The notes under the pieces were generated by a model. It saw only the letters and a list, made by a program, of their open reading frames with translations. It was not told the DNA's origin and did not search any database. A stretch of DNA of 64,000 nucleotides, taken from positions 15,068,001-15,132,000 of the forward strand of contig NC_079878.1 of the NCBI RefSeq assembly GCF_029227915.1. Reading direction: 5' to 3'. This document shows positions 34,526 to 45,440 of this stretch, in pieces; within the stretch, counting starts at the first letter, position 1, and every line of letters starts with the position of its first letter. The position numbers were made by a program, and so were the translations under genes. The stretch comes from Hydractinia symbiolongicarpus (taxonomy: Eukaryota; Cnidaria; Hydrozoa; Anthoathecata; Hydractiniidae).

Positions 34526-35196
34526 TCGATAAAGCCCGTGGAAAAATCCACTGAGGCAGGATAAAAATGAAAAAGAAGCGTCATTTAAATTTTCATGACG
34601 TTAGCAACCCATCCACAAAAAAATAATTTAGAACCTTGATTTCACTTTGCTTCTATTGTGTAGAGTTCAAAATTCTGAGCAAAATAATGTATAGAATCAT
34701 TTGCTTTTGATAAAAGGTTAAGGAGATATAAGGTGTTTAAAATTTTGCTGATGTCAGCAAAGACCTGCGAAAAGACGAAAATTATTTTTTTTGAAATTTT
34801 GATACCCGTTGCCTTTATCGTATAGATCTTAGAACGCTGATCAAGAAATTATATAACACCAGGAACTTTTGACAAACGGTTGCAAAGATATTAGGGTTTG
34901 AAGCTTTTTTGGTGACGTCATCAACCCGACCATTCCGAAACGGATTCGAGGACTCAGGTTTGGGAAACTTACCCAAATTGGTCCCAGGTGGTCCCTAGTT
35001 AACTACGCAGGAGATGACGTCAGTTATTTCCACCCTTTTCCAAGTTATTTAGTCAATATTGCTTTAACTTCAAAGTTTGGTAATTTACAGAACAAATTTA
35101 TAGACGATGTTTTATAGACTTTATTAAAGATATTCTATCCACTTTGCAAAAGTCACAGACAGACAGAGAGACAGAACTGGCGTATTATTATATAGA
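34526..35196 (-). mobile_element. Helitron (non-autonomous), 3' end lost in the ATT repeat
   Basis: The 5' end on the minus strand is TCTATATAATAATACGCCAG at 35196-35177, a typical animal Helitron start. At the other end (34528-34552) a GCCCGTGGAAAAATCCAC hairpin is the usual 3' hairpin, but the CTAG terminus is replaced by the ATT microsatellite. No Rep-helicase gene is present. Its 5' TC directly touches the CTAG of the next element. Confidence 0.7.
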
Positions 35197-35376
35197 CTAG
35201 TCGTTGCCCGTGGAAAACCCACGGGGTCGCCCATCCTTTATATTTAACCGTCGCAACAAAGTGGATGAAAATATATCGCATTTGATATTTGTGTTTCCGT
35301 AGCACGATTTTCTAACTCAGCGGGGGGTCTGCGCAGAGACAGACAGACAACGGCTATTTTTATTAGCGTTAATAAA
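35197..35376 (-). mobile_element. Short Helitron unit (180 bp), tandem
   Basis: The 3' end on the minus strand is the hairpin around CCCGTGGGTTTTCCACGGG then CAACGACTAG, with CTAG at 35197-35200. The 5' side (TTTATTAACGC, 35376) looks like a worn TC start. The interior (AATGCGATATATTTTCATCC) is shared with the next unit. Confidence 0.7.
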
Positions 35377-35547
35377 CTAGTAGTTGCCCGTGGAAAAATC
35401 CATGGGTTCGGCCGTTCATTATATTTACCCGTCGCAACAAAGTGGATAAAAATATGTGGCATTTGATATTCGTGTTTCCGTGACATCATTTTCTAACTCA
35501 GGGGGGTCCGTGCAGGGAAAGACAGACGACTGCTATTATTATAGAGA
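35377..35547 (-). mobile_element. Short Helitron unit (171 bp), tandem
   Basis: 3' CTAG at 35377-35380, with hairpin CCATGG...CCACGGG just inside; 5' start TCTCTATAATAATAGC at 35547. It shares its body with the 35197-35376 unit, which it follows head to tail on the minus strand. Confidence 0.75.
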
Positions 35548-36697
35548 CTAGTCTTTAACCCGTGGAAAAATCCACGGGGTCGCAAAATAACTTTCCCGCA
35601 ACAAAGGCTGAAATAAAAACACAGTTTACAACCGTTGTGACCCTGTCATAGCAAAAACAATCGGTCAATATTATTTTATTTTGCGGAATAAGTTTTTGTA
35701 AAAGTTAAAAAATTAATCGTGACACCGGACTGAGAGCTTAGTACAGTTAAACGGTGTTACACAGGTGTATAGGGATAGAAAAAAACTTTCTTGCAGACTC
35801 TATTTAAATGAAAACACAAGAAACAGTCCTTCGCTTCTTGCACAGGGCTAAGCGGTTAGTCCAGGTAAACATTGTTGGACATTCGTACAGGCGTGATTCC
35901 CAAGAAAGCTTAAAAATTAATTGTCACAGTGGGCTGACCCGCATAGGCGTAACAGCCTTTTCCAAAAAACAGGCTATTGTTAACACTGAGCTGACCGCTT
36001 AGTACAGTTAAACAGATGTGAACAGTACCCTTCTCCAAAAAAACTTTATCACAACTTTGGTTTAAATGACAACACAGGAAACAGCCTGACGTTACCCCTC
36101 CAGCTAAAGCAATTGCTCAGCCATTTTATTTGCAAAAAATTTTTTAAGGAAAATAATTAAAGATGTAGCTACCTAGCTGAACTGCATTTAGCATAAGATT
36201 TATTGCTGAGAATATTGCGATATTGATAGCCAAACTGAACTTTTATACTCTCACTTTTTAGGTAAATATGTAGCTAAATGGCTATATCCTCGACATAAAA
36301 ATAATTGTTGGGTTGGAGAAAAACCTCTTATACCAAACAAAATTAGTAAAAAGTAAGGCTATTAGCTAGCTAGCCTTCAAAATATTCGTTCCTAGTCAAA
36401 AATCCTAAAACTGGGGCGTTTAAGATCTGTACGTAGCTAAAAAAACGTGACAATATATTTATCTTCACATTTTAGAACATAAAAAAAACAAATATTACAA
36501 ATATAAAAAGCTTATAGAAGACAAAAAGGTGAAACAGACTTAGAAACAACACTGACCACCATTACTTTTTGAATTTCCGCGCCCGAAGGTGTAGGAAATT
36601 CTTTAAAACCGTCGTTTTTTTCTTTCGGAGCATTTTTTGAGAAAAAATCGACCCTGGGATTTCACGTTCCTCTGAGAGGAGGATAGTATTGGTATAA

Positions 36698-36733
36698 CCT
36701 TGGAGGAAAGAATACGTATTCTTTCCTCCAAGG
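36698..36733. repeat. 36-bp perfect palindrome
   Basis: CCTTGGAGGAAAGAATAC is followed immediately by its exact reverse complement. Imperfect pairing extends a few bases on each side (GGTATAA / GTATAAC). Confidence 0.95.
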
Positions 36734-36759
36734 TATAACTGACTAACTAACTGACCCTG

Positions 36760-37490
36760 ACCCCAAATGGTCAAGCTCCCTAAGTACTGGGAAGTCATCT
36801 AAATGACGTTTCAGGCCAAAATTCGTATTTGTTTTCGACAAAATTTGGCACAGTTAACAAAATAAGTATGCTGAACATAATGGTGACACCAAATTTTTGA
36901 TTTCTTGTTTCCTAAATGTCATTTTAGGCCAAAATTGGTCCAAAAATTAAAACTACTTTATTTTTGACAAAATTTGGTACAGTTAACAAATAAAGTATGC
37001 TGAACATGATGGTGACACCAAAATTTTGATTTCTTGTTACCTAAATGTCATTTTAGGCCGAAATTGGTCCAAAAATTAAAACTACCTTATTTTTGCCAAA
37101 ATTTGGTACAGTTAACAAAAAAAGTATGCTGAACATGATAGTGACACCAAAATTTTGATTTCTTGTTTCCTAAATGTCATTTTAGGCCAAAATTAGTCCA
37201 AAAATTAAAACTACTTTATTTTTGACAAAATTTGGTACAGTTAACAAAAAGAGTATGCTGAACATGATGGTGACATTAAAATTTTCGTTTTTTGCCACCT
37301 TAAATGTCATTTTAGGCCAAAATTGGTCCAAGAATTAAACAACAAAATTTAGCAAAGTTAACAAAAAAAGTATGTTTAACATAATGGTCACATCAAAATA
37401 TTGATTTTTTGTCAACTAAATGCCGTTTAAGACCATAAACGTTTCAATCGCAAGACTTTCAACCATGAATGATAGGCTGTATTTGTTGTT
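36760..37490. repeat. Dispersed repeat with ~115-bp internal tandem units (copy 2)
   Basis: Five to six units with TTTTAGGCCAAAATTGGTCC and ACAGTTAACAAAAAAAGTAT, with the same CCAAATGGTCAA head and ACCATAAACGTTTCAATCGC tail as the copy at 7300-7850, but more units. Unit number therefore varies between copies. Confidence 0.88.
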
Positions 37491-38132
37491 AGCAATTTCT
37501 TTTAAAATGTGAGTTTATTATGACACGTTTCTTTTTTTTGCGTTTGTTGTAAGATATAATGTCACTTGCGTGCTTTATCTTCAGAGCTTTATGCACCATA
37601 CCCCTTCGAATGTTTGGTACGACAACACAACGAATTAGCAGGTTGTCATCAAATATTGTGGTAGCGAGCGGAAATTCTTAGAGCCCCCAGGGCTTCTTGT
37701 TTAAAACTAAAATGGCCATCATGTTTCTTCGTTGGCATGTCTAGGCCGCGAAAGTCTTGATTGGTTTTTCAAGGAATCAGGCGTTTTGATTGGTATACAC
37801 GTGCGAGCGGTCAAAACAAAGTCAGTTAAACTGTCAGTAAAACCATCCTATTTGTTTTCTGTGGCTCCTGAGCGGAATCGGAGATTAAGGTCACGGGTAA
37901 ATTATTATTAAAATGGCGCATTTAAATAATGAATTGATTTTAATCACTTAATTTGTTTTTTAAATTAGAGGTTTATTAATTAAGTTAATTAAATTATGTA
38001 AGGAAGTAAATTAATTTCTGTAATTTAAGACTTCCAATTAAACAACCCCCTGGTTTCTAAAAATTTGCGGAAAGATCAAAGGAATATCGGTAACCCTTTT
38101 GAACACACAAAATACGGCTATTATTATAGAGA

Positions 38133-39137
38133 CGGAAGCCGATAGGTGCAAAAAATCTTTCCGAAATAAGTGAAGATCTTTTTCAAAATGGTGAAAATCT
38201 TTTATAAAATGGAGAAAATCTTATTCAAAATGGTGAAAAGCTTTTTCAAAATGGTGAAAATCTCTTCCAAAGAAAGAAGAAAGTCTTTTTCGAATTCGTA
38301 AAAATGTTTCCCGAAAAAAGAGAAAATATTTCCCAAAATACATGACCTTAACCTCATTTCCAGGGTATATTATATCTTGCATCGACTACAAGAACATAGC
38401 GAAAGGCTATGACCGCAAAGCTTGGTAACGAGGTACAAGACCTCATCTCTTTTAATCTACAGAAGATACAACCGAATTGGTATTTGGTAGGTGAATTAAT
38501 AAGAAATTAGCTATTTTAGCAAAATTACAGAGTTAGAGACTTGCCCCTTTTTACCCAGTGCACACAGCCCCACCCAGGCGAACTATTGTTGGAACGAGTT
38601 TTTACTTTTGCGCCGCAGATTTAGGACGCTAATCAATCAGAATACGGAGTTTCAAAAAAAAGACGGCTTCGTTACCTATTGGAAAACAGACTTTAACGGA
38701 AAAACGATTTTTCGCTCCTTTAAACTTCCTAGTAGTTATTGTGGTTCCAGTAGTTATACAGGAGACAGTGTCAATAGGGATTCAACATGGGCGAATATTC
38801 AATTATTTAACTCTAAAAAAGAAGTAACACAAAGAAAAGTTCATCTTTATAACATGACGGTATACAAATGCTTGGCCGAGTGGAAGTTCTCAGGTGGCGA
38901 CATTCCCACAAAATCAATCAAGTAGTTGAAGTTTGACCACAAAATTTTCCAGTCTGCAATCCACACTCAGAGAAAACATGATGAATATATAGTAAAGCTA
39001 AAGGACAATGTCCATGGCCTATTTCCTGGACTGTCCATTTCATTCTCTTTACTTTACTTTTCCCGCTAAAAAAGGGAAATTTCGAAAAACATTTTCACAC
39101 AATTTCGAAAAAGATTTTTTGCACCTATCGGCTTCCG
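38133..39137. mobile_element. MULE-like inverted-repeat element, ~1.0 kb
   Basis: GGAAGCCGATAGGTGCAAAA at the left is mirrored at 39100-39137. The left end grades into degenerate units around AAAATGGTGAAAATCTTTT (38160-38330). The flanks TATTATAGAGA (38122-38132) and TATTAAAGAGA (39138-39148) match at 10 of 11 positions, the 9-11-bp duplication expected of Mutator-like elements. A 105-codon frame at 38608-38925 (starting TTG) has no recognised domain, and no transposase is present. It landed right at the Helitron 5' end. Confidence 0.65.
38608..38925 (+). CDS. Uncharacterised frame inside the MULE-like element
   Basis: 105 codons without an ATG start, reading KDGFVTYWKTDFNGKTIF and STWANIQLFNSKKEV. 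Composition is protein-like, and the central position in the element suggests a captured or relic gene. I cannot place it in a family, and a spurious frame is possible. Confidence 0.25.
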   Translation: MRRRFRTLINQNTEFQKKDGFVTYWKTDFNGKTIFRSFKLPSSYCGSSSYTGDSVNRDSTWANIQLFNSKKEVTQRKVHLYNMTVYKCLAEWKFSGGDIPTKSIK

Positions 39138-39278
39138 TATTAAAGAGATTAGAATTAGAAGCGTGTTCCAGACTATTTTCGTGTACTTTTTACAAAACAG
39201 CATAAGAGTGTTACAAATTACATTTGAAGGCCACGATGCGTTGTTGTTTTTCTAAAGTTTTTTTATAATTGAGAAAAA

Positions 39279-40446
39279 ATGAACTTAAAGTATCTCATAT
39301 ATTCATACTCCTTATATTTTGCTTTCGTTTGTGTGGTGGTTTACAATGACGTTAAAGCAGAAAACGTACCAAATAGTTCAAAATCTCAGAAAAGTCGAGC
39401 AGTTCGGATGAGCAAATATGCTAAACAGCATCTTTCTGACGAGAGCAATCCAAATAATTATCCACGTCTCCTTGGCATTGATTTTCCTGGTAACATTTCC
39501 TAATTTTTTTAAGTGCCGTGTTTTTCTTTGCAGCTGTTCTGCCCAATCTTGGAACGCGCCCCGTCTTAAGACTGGCCAGGCCAATCTTCCGACAGTGACA
39601 AATGGGGGGCCAGTCTTAAGACTGGACTGCCCAATCTATTGACGTACATGCCCAATCTTAGAACAATTGTGGAAGACAAACAGAACAATAAAATTTTTAG
39701 AATTTACCTCTTAATAGGAACTTTAAATTGAAACTTTTCTTGGAAATTCAAAAGCCAAAAATTTATATATACCATGTATTTTATGTATACAAAATTGAAA
39801 CTACTCAACCATTTTAGCATAGTCTATAAAGTTTTTCTTCTATAGACTATGATATTAGCTAGCTGGCTACAGCTCGCTAGCTGGCTAAACATCTCATCCA
39901 ATGAAATTAACGTCTAGCTAACTAATAATATGGTTGAATACGACTTTTCTGATACTTCATAAATATAAACATTTTATTTTTAAAATTTAGCCACTATTAC
40001 AAGCTGTATATAAATGCTAAATGTATAACACATGCTCTACCAGCTACCTAGCTACGATTTTCACTCTACTGTGTCCAAAAACAGGTGGGGTCAATTCAAC
40101 AGTACCCAAAATAAGATGTTTTAATGTGCCTGAGAATGTTTGTTGGGAGTCGCAAAAAACACAGCTCGTGTGGTGCATCCCTTCCTTAAAATTTAATCAG
40201 CGCCAAAGATGGGCCTAACATGGTCTTTTGCCCAATCTTGTGACGCCCTGCCCAGTCTTAAGACTGGCCGGCCAGTCTTAAGACTGGGCAATTTTATGTC
40301 CAAAGATTGGGCAGCGTCCTAAGATTGGGCAGAACACAGCCGTGTTTTTCTTTACAGCCATGTTTGAGTGCCATAGTCAGCCATGGTGCAGGGAAAAATC
40401 AGGTTGGCCCCTCCCAAATAGTAATGTACTGTCAAAAAAGGAGTAA
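39279..40446 (+). CDS. Candidate secreted peptide gene split by a foldback element
   Basis: ATG 39279 opens a convincing signal peptide (MNLKYLIYSYSLYFAFVCVV, then a small-residue site near AEN). Exon 1 runs to 39490 (GIDFP, then G|GTAACATTTC). An acceptor-like TTTTTCTTTRCAG occurs twice: at 39521-39533 and, after the inserted element, at 40345-40357. Using the second gives a phase-1 exon (FECHSQPWCREK) ending TAA 40444-40446, for a precursor of about 100 residues with two Cys close to the C-terminus. No family match comes to mind, so the gene is a candidate only. Splicing to the first acceptor instead would read into the transposon and stop early. Confidence 0.4.
39534..40338. mobile_element. 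Foldback-like element 1 (CAGTCTTAAGACTGG sub-repeats) with 19-bp flanking duplication
   Basis: The ends CTGTTCTGCCCAATCTTGG and, inverted, CTGTGTTCTGCCCAATCTTA are arrays of short words: GCCCAATCTT, then palindromic CAGTCTTAAGACTG. The interior has no gene. The 19 bases before it (39515-39533) and after it (40339-40357) match at 18 positions (GCCGTGTTTTTCTTTRCAG). Confidence 0.75.
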
Positions 40447-40707
40447 TGATAGCTATAGATGAATTCCGGCGTGACTTCCATTGTTAACTTTTTAGCGGTA
40501 AGCTTCTTGGCTCTGACATTTGCGTGGCAGAAAAAAAAAATGCTAGGATTTGGTGAAGAAAGGTCTTTTACTGTGGATTTCTTCTAACAGGTACTTTGAT
40601 TGTAGGTTGATGCCTTCTGATTTGTTTGAATTCATTAAAAGTCATAAGAATGCCTTTGTGTAAAGAAATGAACGGATAATGACTTTGCGCCGAAAGAGCT
40701 TACCGTT

Positions 40708-40766
40708 GAAAATGTAAACAACAGAATTCTTCTATATATAGACGGATTTCAATGTTTACATTTTCA
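40708..40766. repeat. Short inverted repeat
   Basis: TTGAAAATGTAAAC near 40708 pairs with GTTTACATTTTCAG ending near 40766, separated by about 30 bp. It sits just upstream of foldback-like element 2. Confidence 0.6.
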
Positions 40767-40796
40767 GGTGCATATATTGCGTATGCACTTATAAGT

Positions 40797-43174
40797 GGAG
40801 CTGTTCTGACCCAACTACAGACACCGGCCCAACTTTGGAGGCAGGACTCGTCCGTCTTTAGACAGGCCGCCCCGTCAAAAGACGGGTTGGTGCGTTCGCA
40901 ATCGGGATGTCCCATCTATTGCCAACCCAGGCCTAACTTTGGACAAATGTATGCAAATACGTCTTAAGTTGGTACAGGCCCAACTATTGACGAAGTAATC
41001 TCTTGCTTTTAAAAGCAGATGGGACAAACTTAACTGTACGCAAAGCAGGCCTTGCCATGAGCAAATAATCTCTCGAGCAATTAATTGCTCGCGTCAGAGT
41101 GTCCACGCGAGCAATTTTGCTTGCCATATTTTCGGTAAAAAAACTTTACATTTAGTCCCTAAGGGCATATTTTTCAGGAGAAGCGTGCGCCTTGGCCACA
41201 CCTAAATTGGTTCAGGCGTGTGATTAAAACGTCCAATAGATCTCCGTATTGGTCGGACACTTTTAGATCTCAGAATTATTGAATAGTCTTGGTTTTTTAA
41301 ATCCATGAGAAAGCCTATTCATAGCCAACCTGACCATCCTAGCTAATTCACCGACTCAAGAAATCCAGGCATGCGGTTCTTACCTAATGCGGAGGTGAAC
41401 GCCGATGGAGCACGAATGATGACATTCTGCAAAACTGCACTTACATGCGGAACAGACAATTTATCATGGATTTAATTGTAGATAATTTCTTCATTTGACG
41501 AAACAATTGGAAACCATAGCAGGTCCAAATTTAATGGATTATTTTCTTTATGTCGCAACTGTTACGCAAACAATTTTAAAAACGAAACCTACGTGCGGTA
41601 TACTTTATTTTTTTTGTATAAATTTTATGTACCTGACGTGTACCTTTTAAAAAGAGATTTTATTTATTAGTTTTATTTAAACCATGCGGATAAAGATTTT
41701 TTTTAATTTGAAAACGAAGCATATTTTTTCCTATTTGCTTGTGATGACCTGAAAAATAAACATTAAATTTATGAAAACGACAGTATAGTCATGCATACTA
41801 TTTCGGACATGTAAAAAAGGAAGTTAAGATTGAGAGAGTTGCTATACCAGTAGACGCTCGATCATCGTGTTTGGGGTTCACGATTAAAAACGTCCCCCAC
41901 TTTTCTACTGCAAAATGTATGCGCAACAAAGATTAACCTTAAAGCCTGTATTGTGTTTTATAAAATGGCGAATGAACTGTTGCACGATGGGTGAAAAATA
42001 ATCACACCAAATATCTTTTCAGTTTCACTTAAAAGACCAATCAATTCTTGAGAAAAACGTTTACACTTATCTCAAAATGTTAATAAGATGGGACAGGCCC
42101 AACTATTGACACTTTTTAGAAACAGCCACAACATGGGTCAGTTTGAAGACTCCCAGACTAAAGTTAAGCCTTGTAACATGGAAAACACACTGTTTCAAAT
42201 TTTAAAAAATTGAAGACAGGTCAGGCCCAACTGTTGACAAATGCAGTGTCAAAAGGAGAGGACAAAAAAAATATATACAGAGAAAAATAAATCATGAATT
42301 CTCTAAACATAATCTATTACAAATATAGCTGAAGTAATGAGCAATACAAATACAATGGCAAAATTTGTTTCCTTAAAAATTGAACAAACACAGACATAAA
42401 TTCACAAATATTAGTAGCACAGTCGGTGGAGGGTACAACTCATTTCCAAGTGGTTGTGGGTTTGATCCCCACGTAATGCTGTTGTCCAGTTATTATGCCA
42501 TCCAATTATTTCAATCATGGATGCCCCAGCTAAAACAATTCTCACTCTCAAGTTATGTAATAGGTCAAGTTGCGATAATTCCATTACAGATTATATTGAA
42601 AATTAAACATAGCAAAATAGCTTAAACAACAGCTTTAGCTATACTATAGCTAGCTACCTGTGAATATATATAATATGAAATTACACTGAAGTAAATGTTA
42701 TATTTTGATATCTGAGTCATAACTATTTAGCTAGTCATTATGCACACAAACATCTCCAATAATTCAACAAGAAAGTCTCTGACTGCTTTTTAAAATGCAA
42801 TCGCAGATATGGTCTTGTGCCAAGAGTTGCCAAGTAGTGTTGTTTTTGCTACCCACAACAATCTGAAAATGCATAACTCGATTTAATCTCAGCTAGCCAT
42901 ATACAACAATACCTCAGCAAAAGTTGTAGCAGTACAGTTTTTTCACTTTATTGGAGTTAGTTTACGTTAAATACAAGGTCTTGAAGTATGCAAACATTTT
43001 TTAACACCATGTTGCAAGTTGGTCCTGGCCTGTCAATTGACAGGGCAGCATGTCAAAAGATGGGCCACCGTGTCAAAAGATGGGCCACCATGTCAAAAGT
43101 TGGGCCACCGTGTCCAAAGATGGTCCGTCCAGTCTTAAGACGGGCCGTGTTCTAACTTGGGTCATAATAGAGCC
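40797..43174. mobile_element. Foldback-like element 2 (2.4 kb), related to element 1
   Basis: Left end GGAGCTGTTCTGACCCAACT and inverted right end GGCTCTATTATGACCCAAGT are followed inward by arrays of degenerate words (GGCCCAACTATTGAC, GTCAAAAGATGGGCCACC, CAGTCTTAAGACGGGCC). Extra array pieces lie at 42085-42125 and 42215-42240. Interior contents: a tRNA-like SINE head at 42412-42478 and otherwise no gene. A target duplication is not evident. Confidence 0.6.
42412..42600 (+). repeat. tRNA-derived SINE or tRNA relic
   Basis: A-box-like TAGCACAGTCGGTGG is followed by a perfect T-arm (GTGGG-TTTGATC-CCCAC, 42456-42472). The acceptor stem does not pair, so it is not a functional tRNA. A tail boundary is not clear. 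It differs from the SINE at 33.5 kb. Confidence 0.5.
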
Positions 43175-44060
43175 AAAACATTCACAATCTTCTCCATTAG
43201 TACTTAAAATCAGAGAAAGATAGTAGCTAACAGATCATCATTGTGGCTACATGCTAATAAAAACTGGCTAAAAAAGTTATAAATAATGCTAGAATATGCA
43301 GTGTGCACTCCATTTCAGGTATGTTTGGTTTATAATTCTAGTGGTTTCTAGTTTTAAAGAAGTTGGAACTTGTATTTAGTTGATGTTTATTGTCCCAGTT
43401 AATCCAATAAGAGCAATCCAATAAAACCAACAAAAAATCCAAAAAAGCAGTTTTTGCTTTTTTTACATTTTAGGGAGAAAGTCTGATGAAATATAAAACC
43501 CAGACTATGTGCCCTTAGTTTTCAAACACAAGTGTTATTTTTATTCAAACAATTTTAAAAATGAAATCCACATGCAGTATTTTTTTTTCTGTATAAATTT
43601 TGTTGTATAGTTAAATGATGTATAGCTAAATTTTCTGAATGAATTTTGAAGTTTTAATTGAGCCACTTGATAAACTTAAAAGATTTTTCCTATTAGCTTG
43701 TGATGACTTTACAAATAATAATAATAATAATACAAACTTAAAAACTTATTTTGTTTTATATGTTCTAAGTTTTCTTTAGTGACGGCATTTTTGGGATAAC
43801 ATTTGGTTTATTAAAATGCTCAGCCTTACTTTGTTTTTTAACGGCGATACATTTATTATTTGTGGTAGTGTGATCATAATTACGAAACTTCCATGATGGC
43901 ACATGGCAGATAAAAACAAAACGAAATAGATGCCGAACGAAGGTTGATTAAAAGAGACAGATTATATTTGAATTGTCTCGTTATTTTACATGTTTCGATT
44001 TTTAATTTTTGAAGTTATAATAAAGGACTGTAAACTGAATGCATCGTATATATAATTATT
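43175..44060. other. Spacer, no gene seen
   Basis: A+T-rich sequence with a short AAT microsatellite at 43716-43732. No frame with recognisable content. Confidence 0.4.
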
Positions 44061-44061
44061 C

Positions 44062-44310
44062 TGGTAGATATATAGATGATCTGTATATTTTATATGGCTA
44101 GCCTCACAAATATCGAGGGATATACCCTGTATATTATTTCCAGGAGGGCCATGGATTGGGAAGTCCTAGAGTATTTGATGCTCATTTTGAGCTACGCAGA
44201 CCCGATTAGAGTCCACGCTCTACCAGACAATTCCTGCAACATCCAACAGGCCTCACATGGCTTGGGTTAACCCGGGGCTATGGTAGCATTCACATGCCCA
44301 TATTGAACTG
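44062..44310 (-). repeat. tRNA-SINE, 5'-truncated copy
   Basis: The reverse complement matches the body of the 33.5-kb SINE (CCGGGTTAACCCAAGCC, TATCGAGG, and a GTGAGGCTAG tail followed by ATCT/ATAT repeats) with many differences. The tRNA-like head is missing. Confidence 0.75.
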
Positions 44311-45440
44311 CTGCCAAGGGGACGTACTTGAGGTACAATTTGTCAATTTGAAATTTCGGAAGGTACATATGAACTGTGAACTCTCAGTTTTCTCAATATG
44401 ACAAATTTCAACATACAGATTCTCTGAAAGATAAATTCAAATTTGAGAATTTGGATTTAAAAATGATAATAAACAATCAAACTTATTGAATTCAATAAAT
44501 TGATTTCGACAAAATAAATCCTGTATTGTCCACAGGTTTCAAAACATGTATCGCCTGCTTATTATGTTACTTGTTTAACAAAGATATAAAAAACCAGCTT
44601 GATTAAATTTTCATACATATATTTAATATATAATATACCTAGTGCATCACTCAAATTCCCTTTTCAAATCTAAGAGGCAAAGAGAGTTAAAGAGACAATA
44701 ATTAAACAAACTGGTTTTAATACAGTTTATGATAAAGTTGTATTCTTGTTTCTTATTTTTAAAACATATTTTCTTTTTCAGATCAGCTGTTATAAAACCA
44801 TGCACCATCAGTATTTTCAAAAAATCTTCAACAAAAGAGTAAATTTTGAAGGCCTAAATACTGAAATATTCAAATGCTAATATATATTTAGTGCTGAATT
44901 AATTAACAACGAACTACTTCATTCATTCAAATTGAGCTTGGTCAGAAGTTATTATGTTCGAATCGTCAAGTTTAACAATTTCTATTCTGAAATTTCCAGA
45001 ATTTTCCTGGATCAGTTTTAAAAATATCTATTTAAAGTTTTAACTGTTATTTTCATATAGCTATGTAAAATTTTTATTTTTTATTTATTGAGTAGTATTT
45101 CAACATTGCAGGTTAGTTGCAATAATAATTGAGAATTGGGACAATCAATGATTTGTTTAACCCCATACTTCTCCGTTTTCAAGGTCTACTTCAAATTTTA
45201 AAATATTTCAGTCTAATGACAGAAATCTTCAAGCCGCAGGGCTTCTTGTTTCTCTTTGTTGTTGACGAAAATGTGCTATGTAAAATGTAATATTGCAAGA
45301 CTGTTAAACAGACCACTATATGGGACACAATGCATGCAAAAAGACAAGGCAGGATATGCTTGCTGTAACATCCTCCTCCGTTATCGGTTTTAAATAATTT
45401 TAATGCTGCAAAAGCCTTAGGTATTGCTAACTAAACTATA
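44311..45440. other. Spacer, no gene seen
   Basis: A+T-rich. Contains a hairpin AAGCCGCAGGGCTT followed by CTTGTTT (45232-45252) that resembles one at 37681-37702. No coding content recognised. Confidence 0.4.

Larger units (their letters stand above)
35548..38132 (-). mobile_element. Long non-autonomous Helitron (2.6 kb) carrying the 115-bp minisatellite repeat
   Basis: 3' end on the minus strand: hairpin CCCGTGGATTTTTCCACGGG, then CTAG at 35548-35551. 5' start TCTCTATAATAATAGCCG at 38132. Inside lie a 36-bp perfect palindrome (36698-36733) and the minisatellite repeat at 36760-37490. No replicase. Treating the two ends as one element is an inference; a nested insertion could also give this order. 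Confidence 0.5.

Noticed and set aside
40021-40218. 65-codon plus-strand frame
   Set aside because: It lies inside foldback-like element 1 and has no recognised content.
42412-42480. Functional tRNA gene
   Set aside because: The T-arm is perfect but the acceptor and anticodon stems do not form.
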